From contig NZ_CYIG01000001.1 in the NCBI RefSeq assembly GCF_001298675.1, positions 62,001 to 126,000 of the forward strand: a DNA stretch of 64,000 nt, given 5' to 3'. Made by a program: the position numbers and the translations under genes. The DNA is from Paenacidovorax caeni (GTDB lineage Bacteria; Pseudomonadota; Gammaproteobacteria; Burkholderiales; Burkholderiaceae_C). This document shows positions 31,807 to 41,380 of the stretch, piece after piece (position 1 is the first letter of the stretch; each line of letters opens with the position of its first letter). The notes below the pieces were generated by a model. That model did no database searches, was not told the origin of the DNA, and saw only the letters and a program-made list of their open reading frames with translations.

Positions 31807-34800
31807 CACTGCCCCTCCATGTCTTGTACGAGGGCCTGCCCCTTATGCCCCTCTGCCGCCCCTTGCAACAAGCGCATCTCTACACGTCCATCGTCATGGC
31901 GCGCCAGCCGGTAGAAATCGTGTCCGGTGGTGGTCAGCAAAATTTCGCTGTAGGGCTGCGCATTAAGGCTGTTCTTGAACACACCCAGGCAAAGATAAAA
32001 GCCTTGCATCTCTTCCACGCTGGGGCGGTAGCCCTCATTCAGGCGCATCAGCATCTCGAACACATCAAGGTTGATGCTCAGCTCACTGACCGTGGCGCCC
32101 GCACCCTGGCCCTGGAAACGCAGCAACAAACCGGTGGGCAGGTGCTCAACGAACCGCGCCTTGGCCGCGAAGTCCTGGACCTGCAGGTCAAACCCCTCCA
32201 CGGGGAAAAGGCGGTAGCTGCGAATGGTGCCGTGATCCACCTGCCGCAATTGCAGTGCCAGACTTTGCCCGAGACGCTCCGGCCGTTGCAGCCCCTCTCC
32301 CCGGTTAATGGCATACAGGATTTCACCCGTCAGTGCGTCCAGCGATGCCTTGCCACGCACGATCTCCACCATCCGCTTCGCAGAACGGTAAGGCAGCATC
32401 GTTTCCCAGCTGGCATCACGCCGTTCGAAGAAGTGCTTGCGGCGGGCCATCGCCACATACGCGCGGTGCCTGCGGGCACGCTGCCTAACCGTGCTTTCAG
32501 ACACGCCACGCGGCAACTCAGCAAACAGGCGTTTGAATACCTCGAAGTCAAAGCGCCCACGCCGTTCAAAGCGGAACAACGCACGGTCGTCTGGCTGCAC
32601 GAAATCCAGGCCCCGGTCAAAACGCGGGTCTTCCTGCCTGCCCACATCCAGCTCACCAAGCAGCGCGAGAAGGCGATCCGATGTCGGTCGGCCACCTCCC
32701 ATCCAGCTATTGAAGTAATAGCTGTTGGCGACCTCGTCATAACGGCCAGCAGCATAAACCGCATGAATTTCGGCGCAGTCACGGTTGCCTATCAGCATGA
32801 AGGACAGGGCCGAGCGCAGATCGCGCATGGTGATGTGCAAGCGGCCGCGCAAGTGCGCCATCGTGTACAGCGTCTTGAGCCTCTCCCGCAGGCGAAGGCC
32901 GGCAATTTCGTCCTGGAAGCTGCGGGCGTTGTGCAAGGCATAGCAACTGTCCTTGAGGTCGCAGCGCTCGCAGGCTGACCAGTGGCTTGGCTGCACCATG
33001 GTGTTCAGCGTCCGCTCCAGAATTGAGCCGCCTTCGGCTTCTGCCACCACACTGCGCAGGTTCAGGTTCACCAGCGCCACGCCAGACTCGGCCTCGCCAC
33101 TGGCAAACGCGCGCCGAACCAAGGCTGTCAACGCCGCAAAGTCCCGCTCATGCGTAGTCAGAAAATCCACCAACCGACCTTCGTTGATCGCAATCAGGCG
33201 GATTTCCTGTGGCGTCCAAGCCTTGGCATCTTCGCCCCTGAAGGGCGCCAGAAAGTCCAACAACACCTGGTTGTTGTCCTTGTTGCCTTCGTCTTGGCTG
33301 CCGTCGTAGTTGATCAGGAAGCGCTGGCCCGCCAGGCTCAGCTCGCTGCCATTGGGCAGGCCGCGATGCGCTGCACCGCCGCGTGCCTCCACCTCTTTTT
33401 CCAGGCGCTGCAAAAACGCTGTCTTGCCATCACCTGCGTTGCCCGAGATCAGCACCAGGCGAAACTCGCCCTGCAAAACCGCTGGCAACAGCTTGCGATC
33501 CAGTTCCGTCTCCACGTAGGCGGCATGGCCCAAGGCATCCATGCCACGTGTGCCGGCATTGCTGCGGCTGCTCTGGCTGTAGAGCGTGAGCAAATGCGAG
33601 ACGAAGGCATTGCTGTTTGGCGCTGACTCCACCAAAACGGCTTGGCCACTGCGAACAGCCGCCGACATGGCCGCCACGCTGACGGCTTGAATGCGGCGCG
33701 CATGGCGCACCTCGGCCAGCGCATCGCGGAAATCAACGGCGGTGTGATATCGCTCAGCCCGGCGCGGGGCAATGGCTTTGAGCACCACGCTCACCAGCTC
33801 GGGGGCCAGATCGGCGAAACCCGAAAACTCGCGCGGGTCGGGCGCAGGTTTGTTGATGGGGGGCTCCGCCGTATCCCAGGGGTAGCGCCAAGTCAGCGCC
33901 TCATACAGCGTCAACCCCAGCGCGTACAAGTCACGATCGGCGCGCTCGCCGTTGTGCGGGATCACCTCCGGGTCAAAGTCCGGCGGCAGGTAGCGGCGCG
34001 AGCCACCCCCACGCGACTCCTTGTCGTCGGCACGCACCGACACATTGAAGTCAATGATCTTCGCGCCCTTCTGCGTCCACAACAGATTGCGCGGCTTGAT
34101 GTCGCAATGGTGAAATCCCTGGGCATGCAGGTGCACCAAACCATCAATCGCCTGCTTGCCAAGCTCCAGCGCATCTTCGGGCGACAGCATGTGATCGCGG
34201 ATCATGTCGCCCACATCCGCGCCTTCCACGTACTCGAACACCAGAAAGGGGATGCCGCGATCCGGAATCACATCGGCGTCCAGCACGCGCACCACATGCG
34301 GGTGCTCGGGGATTTGCACCAGATGGCGGTATTCCTTTTTCAAGCGCTCCAGCGTGGAATGCCGGTCGCTGACGATGAGTTTGACCGTGCGGGCCACATC
34401 GCCCAGCGTGTCGATGACCTTGTAAACCACGCCAAAACTGCCGCGTCCCAGCTTCTTCTCGACAATGAATTTGTGTGTGAGCCGATGGCCAGCCGACAGG
34501 TTCAGGTAGTCGATGGGTTCCGGTGCAGTGGTTTCCGGCTCCCGCTCCGGCTTGGCAGGCTCGCTGGGCCTGGCCTGGGGTTGGTCGGCAGCTACCGGCA
34601 CCGGTTGCAGCAAGGTCTGCAAGCTGGCCAAGGCTGCTGCAGCACCTGGCCGCTGGGCCGCATCGAAGGCGCACAGGCTTTGCAACCAGACATCAAACGC
34701 GGCGTTCAGCTCGGGCCGCAGCGCCGACGGCTTGTGCAGAAACTCCCCCTCCCGGTCCCACACCGTGGTGAGCTCGCCCGCAAAAGGCTTCTCGCCGGTA

Positions 34801-35984
34801 AACAGCTCGTAGAGGATGACCCCCGCCGAGAAGATGTCCGACGCGGCAGTGGCTGCCCCTGGTTCGCGAAAGGCTTCTGGTGCCACATAGGCCTTGTCCA
34901 CCAGCTCCACAATGTCTGCCGCAATCGTCTGGCTGCGGTTCACGCTGGGTTTGGCAAAGTCGAAGTCCGTCAGCCGGGTGGTGCCATCCTGCCCAACCAG
35001 CACCGCGCTCGGCGTCAGGTTGCGGTGCACCACCGCGTGTTGGTGGGCGTGCACCAGCGCGGCCAGCAGGTCTTTGGCCACGCGCCACTTCTGATCCAGC
35101 GTCAGCGCCAATTGCGGGCGCGCCATATGCACGGTGAGCGCTTGGCCCGGCACATCGTCCAGAATCAGGATGAACGACTTGTCGTCATCGGAGGGGAAGA
35201 AATCCCGCGCCGCGACGATATTGGGGTGCAGCGACAGCTTGGACAGCGCCCGGTAGGCATTGGCAATGCGCAGGGTTTGCGCCTGGCGCTCGGCGTCCGG
35301 AAGATAAGGGTCGGCCTGGTACACCCGCAAGCGGGCCGAGCCACCGGCAAAGGCGTTTTCGGCGCGGTATTCGGTGTAAGTGGCAGCGGCACCCAGCTTT
35401 TCCTTGACCACCCAGTGGCCAAAGCGCGGCACGCTGGACGCGGGCTTCACCACCTTCAAGGCATGCAGTATCAAGCCCTGCTGCTGCAGAATGCTCCGGG
35501 AAAAGCGCGGCGGAATTCGCGTGGCATCCTTGAAGTAGCGCTCGGCGTCCTTGAGCTTCACCACCCGGTCTGCATCGAGCTGTTCGCGGTCGCTCAGATG
35601 GGCGTCCGGCGCGGTCAGCAAAATGGCTGCATCCACATAAATGTCATCCAGCTCGTGCCGCCCCGGATGCGCCTGGGTGATCAAGCCCTTCACGGTACGC
35701 GCGTGCCCGCGCAGCTTGGCCAGGGGCGACGGAAACGGCGCCCGCCCCTCGGGGTACCACTTGCTGCCATACACGTCGATGCTGCCGCGCGTGCCCTTCA
35801 CGTCGATCAGGTACAGGGCATGGGGTGTGAGCAACGCCAGGTCAATCTCAAAGCGCTCGCCCTGGCGCTCGATCTCGAAGTTGTGCAGCAGGGTGTAGCT
35901 GTCGGGCAAGCGATCCCGCAGGTGGGCGATCGCGGCGCGTTCGGCGTCGTTGACCGGTTGGCCTACGGGGATCACTTTAGCCAT
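31806..35984 (-). CDS. mad6: MADS kinase Mad6: NERD, pseudokinase, kinase and P-loop fusion
   Basis: A 1,392-residue multidomain protein. Residues about 15-120 form a NERD nuclease-related domain (RFEIDLALLTPHALYLIDVK). Residues about 165-440 are a protein-kinase fold whose catalytic loop reads HRNLTPSAV and whose metal loop reads TDFDFA, so Asp and Lys of the loop are lost and it is probably a pseudokinase. Residues about 500-770 are a second kinase with GRGSFGVVYKV, an intact HCDIKPRNLL near 625 and IIDFNVS in place of DFG. The C-terminal third begins with a P-loop, LISGNAGDGKTAFL, near 845. The layout recalls PglW kinases of BREX systems. It overlaps mad5 and mad7 by single-base TGATG junctions. 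Confidence 0.85.
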   Translation of the reverse strand: MAKVIPVGQPVNDAERAAIAHLRDRLPDSYTLLHNFEIERQGERFEIDLALLTPHALYLIDVKGTRGSIDVYGSKWYPEGRAPFPSPLAKLRGHARTVKGLITQAHPGRHELDDIYVDAAILLTAPDAHLSDREQLDADRVVKLKDAERYFKDATRIPPRFSRSILQQQGLILHALKVVKPASSVPRFGHWVVKEKLGAAATYTEYRAENAFAGGSARLRVYQADPYLPDAERQAQTLRIANAYRALSKLSLHPNIVAARDFFPSDDDKSFILILDDVPGQALTVHMARPQLALTLDQKWRVAKDLLAALVHAHQHAVVHRNLTPSAVLVGQDGTTRLTDFDFAKPSVNRSQTIAADIVELVDKAYVAPEAFREPGAATAASDIFSAGVILYELFTGEKPFAGELTTVWDREGEFLHKPSALRPELNAAFDVWLQSLCAFDAAQRPGAAAALASLQTLLQPVPVAADQPQARPSEPAKPEREPETTAPEPIDYLNLSAGHRLTHKFIVEKKLGRGSFGVVYKVIDTLGDVARTVKLIVSDRHSTLERLKKEYRHLVQIPEHPHVVRVLDADVIPDRGIPFLVFEYVEGADVGDMIRDHMLSPEDALELGKQAIDGLVHLHAQGFHHCDIKPRNLLWTQKGAKIIDFNVSVRADDKESRGGGSRRYLPPDFDPEVIPHNGERADRDLYALGLTLYEALTWRYPWDTAEPPINKPAPDPREFSGFADLAPELVSVVLKAIAPRRAERYHTAVDFRDALAEVRHARRIQAVSVAAMSAAVRSGQAVLVESAPNSNAFVSHLLTLYSQSSRSNAGTRGMDALGHAAYVETELDRKLLPAVLQGEFRLVLISGNAGDGKTAFLQRLEKEVEARGGAAHRGLPNGSELSLAGQRFLINYDGSQDEGNKDNNQVLLDFLAPFRGEDAKAWTPQEIRLIAINEGRLVDFLTTHERDFAALTALVRRAFASGEAESGVALVNLNLRSVVAEAEGGSILERTLNTMVQPSHWSACERCDLKDSCYALHNARSFQDEIAGLRLRERLKTLYTMAHLRGRLHITMRDLRSALSFMLIGNRDCAEIHAVYAAGRYDEVANSYYFNSWMGGGRPTSDRLLALLGELDVGRQEDPRFDRGLDFVQPDDRALFRFERRGRFDFEVFKRLFAELPRGVSESTVRQRARRHRAYVAMARRKHFFERRDASWETMLPYRSAKRMVEIVRGKASLDALTGEILYAINRGEGLQRPERLGQSLALQLRQVDHGTIRSYRLFPVEGFDLQVQDFAAKARFVEHLPTGLLLRFQGQGAGATVSELSINLDVFEMLMRLNEGYRPSVEEMQGFYLCLGVFKNSLNAQPYSEILLTTTGHDFYRLARHDDGRVEMRLLQGAAEGHKGQALVQDMEGQ

Positions 35985-37357
35985 CAGCTTCCCTTCCTAA
36001 TTTTTTCTTCTAGCAACTCAACCGCTGCTGCTTCTAGTTCGTTGCCCTTGTTCTGCGCTGCCACCGCTTTACTAGCAAGCGTGGCAATTTCTTGCCGATC
36101 TGCCTCGGACAGCCATGGAACCATCAGTTCGCTGATCAAAGAGGAATCGAGACTCGGGATCGACGATCCGAACGCCGTACCGATCAGTGCCCAGTACCCT
36201 GGCTCAGATGCCAGTACAGCCCACAGGTAGGCTGCATCTGATGGCGAATGACACCTCACCCGAACCAAGTGCTCACTCCCAGCTTGGCCTACGTTCATCG
36301 GTAGAGGCAACACCGCACGGCCAATGATCCCGCCAAGCTGACCGCTTCGAGGCAGCAGTACATCGCAGTCGGAAAGCAGCAGTCCTTCAAGATGTGGCGT
36401 CAGCGATCGCGACACCAGATACTCCGCGCTGGGGTTCAATTCGAATACTGAAGAAGACGAAAGGAAGGGCACACCAAATGCAGGGTCTGTGACCTTCAAC
36501 CGCGACCCTCGATTGGGCTCAAAGACTCGTTCAACCTGATCGCCCAGCCGGACGCTGCGATGGGACGACAGCGCAGATCGACCCGCCTCCACGCGTGGCG
36601 AGTAGTGAAATGCGTCCATTCTGCCCAGCAAAGACGAAGCCATCGGAGCAATTGCAATGGGCCTAGGCTGATCACTCCAGTCAATCTTGGCTTCTAACAG
36701 CTCAATCGCCGCGCGACGATGCTGAGATGCCGCAACACGCTCAACAGCAGCCGCTTCGACCGCCTGCGCTACTTTCTGTTCGAAGTTGGACTCGAATCGC
36801 GGTACCGGCAAATCCGCAATGTGCTCCGGCTCAATGTGCTGAATGATGGCGCCATAGGTGCCCGAAACCACCAAGGGCACGCCGTATCGGCTGGACAAGA
36901 AGGCGTATAGGTAGCCCGGTGGAATGCGATCTGGTTTGGGGACAACGCGAAGCACATGCTCTGAACAAGCCATACCGGCCATGTCTGGCCGAACGTAGGC
37001 CATACGACCAATCGTGCCTGAGCGCGTGATCAGAGTCCACGCCTCTCCCAGCTTGAAAAGCGGGTTGCGCTCAACCTGCTTCTTAGAGATCAAAGGTAGG
37101 GTTGATAGGTCTGCCGAGAGAATATCCGAGCTACCCATAAACGGGATGCCATACCGAGGGTCATCCACCCATGTGCGCCCTTCGCGGCCAGCATGAAAAA
37201 TTCGCTCCGTAACGTCCGAAAGTATTTCCGTCTTCGATAGGCGCCTCAGCGCATCCCGCGCCTCCAGCGCACCCGACATATACGGGTTGCAGTCCAGCCG
37301 ACGCCCACCTTCCTCCAGCCAGGCCGCGCGCACGGCCTTCCACTTCGGGCCGCTCAT
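35984..37357 (-). CDS. mad5: MADS restriction-modification specificity subunit Mad5 (HsdS-like)
   Basis: A 457-residue protein with the two-lobe plan of type I specificity subunits. Each half has a target-recognition region followed by a helical stretch (first ending EAAAVERVAASQHRRAAIELLEA, second ending ASKAVAAQNKGNELEAAAVE with an ELLEEKIRKGS tail). Segments such as GIPFMGSSDI, GVPFLSSSSVF and SEHVLRVVPKP are typical of HsdS. It would set the DNA sequence methylated by Mad2. The start MSGPKWKAVRAAW at 37357 overlaps mad4 by 4 bp; the upstream open frame is not conserved. The target site cannot be read from sequence. Confidence 0.85.
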   Translation of the reverse strand: MSGPKWKAVRAAWLEEGGRRLDCNPYMSGALEARDALRRLSKTEILSDVTERIFHAGREGRTWVDDPRYGIPFMGSSDILSADLSTLPLISKKQVERNPLFKLGEAWTLITRSGTIGRMAYVRPDMAGMACSEHVLRVVPKPDRIPPGYLYAFLSSRYGVPLVVSGTYGAIIQHIEPEHIADLPVPRFESNFEQKVAQAVEAAAVERVAASQHRRAAIELLEAKIDWSDQPRPIAIAPMASSLLGRMDAFHYSPRVEAGRSALSSHRSVRLGDQVERVFEPNRGSRLKVTDPAFGVPFLSSSSVFELNPSAEYLVSRSLTPHLEGLLLSDCDVLLPRSGQLGGIIGRAVLPLPMNVGQAGSEHLVRVRCHSPSDAAYLWAVLASEPGYWALIGTAFGSSIPSLDSSLISELMVPWLSEADRQEIATLASKAVAAQNKGNELEAAAVELLEEKIRKGS

Positions 37358-38010
37358 GCCGTCCCCTCCGGCGCGAACCAGGCTTGCAGGGTGGCGTGCA
37401 GTTCGCCAAAGGCCGCATCGGTGCAGCCCCTGGTCGAAACCTGCGCGGCCAACTGCTGGTAGATCGCCGAAGAGCGGGGCTGGCGGGTTTGCCTCAGCAC
37501 CCATTGGGCGGCCTCTTTGGGGCGTGGTGGTTTGGCTGCGTCCAGCGGCCACAAACCTCTGTCAGCCAGCAGTTGCCGCAGCGGCGGCTGGCCCTTGTAG
37601 CGCAGGGCCTGGGCCACCTGCGGCTTGTCTTGCCATAGCCAATTTTCAAGCTCCGGGTCGATGGCGATCACCTTGACCGCACCGTCGGCCCAGCCACTGG
37701 CCACCAACTGCTCGGTGATATGGGCCTCGATGGCGGCCTTGCCCGGCGAGCCGTCCCATTCGCAATCGAGCACGACGATGGCGTGCTGGTGGCTGGACTG
37801 GTAGGGGCGCAGCAACTCATGCCCCTTGGTATAGACGCCAGGGTCGTTGCCGCCCTCGTCCACGATCAGGTCAGCGCCGACTTGGGTGTTGATCTCGAAC
37901 GGTGCGCAACCCAGGCTCAGATGCCACCCTTCGCGCTGAAAAAAGCCACGAAAGGCGGCGGCCATGTTGCTGTCGGCCACCAAGATGACGCAGGGGCGCT
38001 TGTGCATCAT
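37354..38010 (-). CDS. mad4: MADS protein Mad4
   Basis: A 218-residue protein starting at 38010 in an ATGA overlap with mad3 (a second ATG follows directly). The N-terminal part has alternating strands and acidic motifs, CVILVADSNMAAAF, GADLIVDEGGNDPG and HAIVVLDCEWDGSPG. The spacing is reminiscent of TOPRIM or DUF4276-like folds that often accompany AAA ATPases such as Mad3; this is inference. The second half is helical. The gene is named by its position in the operon. Confidence 0.7.
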   Translation of the reverse strand: MMHKRPCVILVADSNMAAAFRGFFQREGWHLSLGCAPFEINTQVGADLIVDEGGNDPGVYTKGHELLRPYQSSHQHAIVVLDCEWDGSPGKAAIEAHITEQLVASGWADGAVKVIAIDPELENWLWQDKPQVAQALRYKGQPPLRQLLADRGLWPLDAAKPPRPKEAAQWVLRQTRQPRSSAIYQQLAAQVSTRGCTDAAFGELHATLQAWFAPEGTA

Positions 38011-39341
38011 CCCAGCACCCCCGCCGCGAACAAGCTGCCCAGGTCGATGCCGCCGCGCCATTCCTGCAGGCGCGGGTGCTCGGTGCCCGGCACCATTTCC
38101 ACGCCGCCTTCGCTGGCAAGGCGTGCGCACAGCAACTGGTCTAGCTTGGCGCGGGCAAGCACCACGGGCGAATGCGAAGACACCCAAACCTGGCTGTCGT
38201 ACAGGGACGAGAGCGATTGCAATACTGCCTCGATGGCGCGGGGGTGGATGCCGTTTTCCGGCTCTTCCGTCACCAGAATGGCGGGCTGCTTGCTCAGGTA
38301 CGGCAACAGCGTCAGCGTGAGGATGCGCAACGTGCCCTCGGACAACCCTGCTGACGGCACCTTGAAATCGCCCCGGTAGCTGACCATAAAGTAGGCGTGG
38401 TGATCGTCTTCACGCTCACGCACGTCGATGTCCACGATCTGCGGCAGCGCCGTTTGCACGTGCGCGATCCAGTCGGCATAGCGTTCGCTGCGGTAGGCAG
38501 CCGGAGCGTCTTTGCTGGCGCCCTCGCGCTTCAAGTCCAGCGCCAGCCACGGGATGTTGCGGCCATTGGCGGTAATGACCTTGGGCTGCCCTGGCGGGCT
38601 GGCCTGGCGCATGGCGGCCCAATCGGGATCAAGGAATACCGCGTCCGCAGTCAGCAGGCCGAGCAACCAGCGAGCTGCCGGGTATCCGGCCTCGGCCTCG
38701 AACAGCACGCGCGGCATGGCCAGCAGGGTGTCTGGCAGGCCGACTTGGGCATTCTTGGCCTGGGGAGTTTCGGGGTTGAATTCGGCCTGATAGCCAAATT
38801 CGCGTTTCAAGATCAAGTGCCAATTCTTTTGGTCTTCTGCAGCCACGCCATGGAGCCCGGCCAGACGCCGGTCGGGCTGATGCGCTTCGGGGAACAGAAA
38901 CAGGTATTCGGCAACCACCTGAAGATTGCGTTCTTCACCGATGCGCAGGCCCAGCTCGTAGCGGATATGAGTAGGCCATCGCGCGCTGTCGTTCTGAAGC
39001 GCTTGGCGCGCACGCTCATTGCGGCGTTCAAACATGCCGCCCAGCACTTTGCTCTGAATGTCGTCGGGCAGGCGCGCCTCGACCGCCAGAGAAAAGTCGT
39101 TGCCCCGGCCTGCAAACACCAGCTCGCTCAAGCTACCAGCGCGCGGCGCAAGATCGGCCCGTCGCTCCAAAAAGGGGATCGCCACGTTGTTCGTGCGCAG
39201 CAGCTCGCCCAGCAGCACGGGTAAGTCGAGCAAGGTGGTCTTGCCCGAGCCATTGGCCCCGACCAAGACCCTGAAGTCGCCGACATCGATGCCCAGGCGC
39301 TCGAAACAGCGGTAGCGGGTGGCTTCCAGCCGGGTGATCAT
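38007..39341 (-). CDS. mad3: MADS AAA-family ATPase Mad3
   Basis: A 444-residue SMC/RecF-like ATPase of the AAA_21 type. The N-terminus MITRLEATRYRCFERLGIDV leads to Walker A GANGSGKT (residues 28-35). The C-terminal part has the ABC-like signature region PSAGLSEGTLRILTLTLLPY, Walker B ILVTEEPENGIHPRAIE and the switch histidine in VSSHSPVVLARA. The large middle part carries no other catalytic domain I can see. It overlaps mad2 and mad4 by 4 bp each. ATPases of this kind commonly pair with a nuclease; Mad4 is the candidate partner. Confidence 0.85.
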   Translation of the reverse strand: MITRLEATRYRCFERLGIDVGDFRVLVGANGSGKTTLLDLPVLLGELLRTNNVAIPFLERRADLAPRAGSLSELVFAGRGNDFSLAVEARLPDDIQSKVLGGMFERRNERARQALQNDSARWPTHIRYELGLRIGEERNLQVVAEYLFLFPEAHQPDRRLAGLHGVAAEDQKNWHLILKREFGYQAEFNPETPQAKNAQVGLPDTLLAMPRVLFEAEAGYPAARWLLGLLTADAVFLDPDWAAMRQASPPGQPKVITANGRNIPWLALDLKREGASKDAPAAYRSERYADWIAHVQTALPQIVDIDVREREDDHHAYFMVSYRGDFKVPSAGLSEGTLRILTLTLLPYLSKQPAILVTEEPENGIHPRAIEAVLQSLSSLYDSQVWVSSHSPVVLARAKLDQLLCARLASEGGVEMVPGTEHPRLQEWRGGIDLGSLFAAGVLG

Positions 39342-41380
39342 GGGCCTGGCTCCAGGTTATTGGCGCGAAACTCGGCGTAAGCCTTGGCGATTTCGGGCAG
39401 GTCGTCGTCAAGAATGCGCTCCTTGCGATGCAAGATGCGGGTTTCAAGCTTGCCTCCCCTGCGCACCTTTTCTTCTACCGTGACATCGATGAGGATTTCC
39501 TCGCCATCGGGGTGGCGCTTGTAGAGGGTGTTGCCACGGCGGTCGAAACCCACCTTCTCCGCCACGGCCATGAAGACGGGGTAGTCCTGCTTTTGCCCCA
39601 AATCTTCGGCCTGGATGACCTCCTCGGGCTTGCGCTTGAGGAAAAGCAGGCTGGTGAGGATGTTGACGTTGGCTTCGACGATGAAGGACTCCACCGGTAA
39701 GTCGATGCTGGCCAGCACCCAGCAGTGGCGCAGAATCCAGTAGCGGATGAATTCGTCACCGGGGTTGCCGAGGATGCCATCGGGCAGGACGATGCCCATG
39801 CGGCCACCGGGCTTGAGCCACTTGACGCAGCGCTCAATGAACAACACTTCGGGTGATACCGCAGGCTTGATGGCGTTGCCCATCACAAAACCGTCGCCTT
39901 GCCGCTCCCAGCGGCGGGCCAGCTCGTACTGCTCCAGAATGGTCTTTTCGGTGACCGGGATGTCGGAGCCAAACGGCGGGTTGGTCATCAGCACATCGAT
40001 GGAGCCAAGTGGCATGTGGTCTCTGGCGGGCTGAACGCCCGGCAGATCGCCGCGTGGAAACTCCAGCGAGTTCATGTGATAGAGGTGGCCCAGCGAGTTG
40101 CTGGCCATCATCACGTTCATCTGCGCGGCACGTACCAGGAAGGGGTCAAAATCAGCGCCGAAGAGCTTATTGGCGGTGTAGCTGGCCAGCCGCTCGCGAA
40201 TGGACAGAAATTCATCGGTGTTCTCTTCGCCGGCCTTGACGCGTTTCTCTTCCTGGAACTGCTTGTTGAGGTAGTTCAGGGTTTCAACCAGGAAGCCGCC
40301 CGTGCCGCACGATGAATCCAGCACGCGCTCGTGTTCCTTGGGGGCGAGCATTTGCACTACGAGGCGAATGGCGCCACGGGGGGTGAAGTATTGGCCACGA
40401 TCCCCACGCAGGTTGGTGCCCACGATTTCCTGGTAGGCCGTGCCCTTGGCATCGACATCGGTGCGGCCAAAGTCATAGCGTGCCAGCTCGGAAACGATGA
40501 AGGCGAGCGCCCGGTCGGACAGGGTGATTTCTTCGTTACCCTTGAACAGGCCGTGGTACTTCTTCTTGACCGCCTCGAAAAGCGGCTTGATGCGCTTGCG
40601 GATTTGTTCACGGCCAGCAGGGTCAAAGGGCTCGAACGCGCCTACCCAGAACTGCCGCGCTTCGTTGGGCTGCTGTTCGTCATACATCTTGCAGAAGATG
40701 AGATACAGAAACTGCCAGAACGCAGCGTCCTTGGGCATGCCTTCATTGCCGTGGATGTAGTTGTGGCAGCGCCGGAAGGCGATGCGCAGCATTTCCGGCT
40801 CGGCACGGCGCAAGCGCCCCATGGAACGGCCTTCGACGCTGAAGGTGTCATCACCCAGGGGCCAGTCACCGATGGGCTTGAACTTGGTGTCGAAGCGGGT
40901 GACTTCCTTCTTGAAGAAGAAAAATTCCAGGCCATTAGTCCACAGGCCGTAGTCGCAGCTATCGACTTCGGCCATCACGGTTTCGAGCAGCTCAAACTCT
41001 TTGCGCGCCTCTTCCGGGTCACGCATGCGGTAAGCGCCCTTGGTGCCGATCTTGGGCTCTTTCTCGACCACAACGGCGCGGTAGAGGTTGTCTTCGGTGT
41101 GAGGTTGCCCTGGCTTGAAGATGGCAATATCAATCTTGCGGTTCTTGCCGTGCAGCTTGACCTTGAAGTCCGGCTCCATGTCTTCGGCGGCAATGCCGTA
41201 TTCATGAATGATGGCGCGGGCAATGCGTTGACGCACCCGCTCCTTGTCGGTTTCTTTGACTTGCTTGCCAGTGATGTAGTCAAAGACCTTACCCTCTTCG
41301 AGCGCACTCTCGGGCGCTTGGGCTTCTAGATCGAGGTCACTCATATCGCTGTTGTCCTGTGTGGGGCGCTGCTTAGGCAT
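39338..41380 (-). CDS. mad2: MADS DNA N6-adenine methyltransferase Mad2 (HsdM-like)
   Basis: A 680-residue type I-style methyltransferase. The N-terminal 200 residues resemble a type I restriction N-domain (HEYGIAAEDMEPDFKVKLHG, then VVVEKEPKIG). The catalytic domain has the SAM motif LDSSCGTGGFLVETL near residue 354 and the adenine motif MTNPPFGSDIP near 463, with RMGIVLPDGILGNPG beyond. It presumably marks host DNA as self at the site chosen by Mad5. I chose ATG 41380 (MPKQRPTQDN), which overlaps the end of mad1 by 8 bp; ATG 41344 (MSDLDLEAQ) is also possible. The open frame continues far upstream without conservation. Confidence 0.88.
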   Translation of the reverse strand: MPKQRPTQDNSDMSDLDLEAQAPESALEEGKVFDYITGKQVKETDKERVRQRIARAIIHEYGIAAEDMEPDFKVKLHGKNRKIDIAIFKPGQPHTEDNLYRAVVVEKEPKIGTKGAYRMRDPEEARKEFELLETVMAEVDSCDYGLWTNGLEFFFFKKEVTRFDTKFKPIGDWPLGDDTFSVEGRSMGRLRRAEPEMLRIAFRRCHNYIHGNEGMPKDAAFWQFLYLIFCKMYDEQQPNEARQFWVGAFEPFDPAGREQIRKRIKPLFEAVKKKYHGLFKGNEEITLSDRALAFIVSELARYDFGRTDVDAKGTAYQEIVGTNLRGDRGQYFTPRGAIRLVVQMLAPKEHERVLDSSCGTGGFLVETLNYLNKQFQEEKRVKAGEENTDEFLSIRERLASYTANKLFGADFDPFLVRAAQMNVMMASNSLGHLYHMNSLEFPRGDLPGVQPARDHMPLGSIDVLMTNPPFGSDIPVTEKTILEQYELARRWERQGDGFVMGNAIKPAVSPEVLFIERCVKWLKPGGRMGIVLPDGILGNPGDEFIRYWILRHCWVLASIDLPVESFIVEANVNILTSLLFLKRKPEEVIQAEDLGQKQDYPVFMAVAEKVGFDRRGNTLYKRHPDGEEILIDVTVEEKVRRGGKLETRILHRKERILDDDLPEIAKAYAEFRANNLEPGP

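Noticed and set aside
33642-36230. 862-residue plus-strand frame opposite mad6
   Set aside because: It is antisense to the kinase gene, with low-complexity residue content and no start context.
39338-41380. Ordinary type I restriction-modification system
   Set aside because: HsdM- and HsdS-like genes are present, but no HsdR helicase-nuclease is encoded, and the operon continues with Mad3, Mad4 and Mad6-8.
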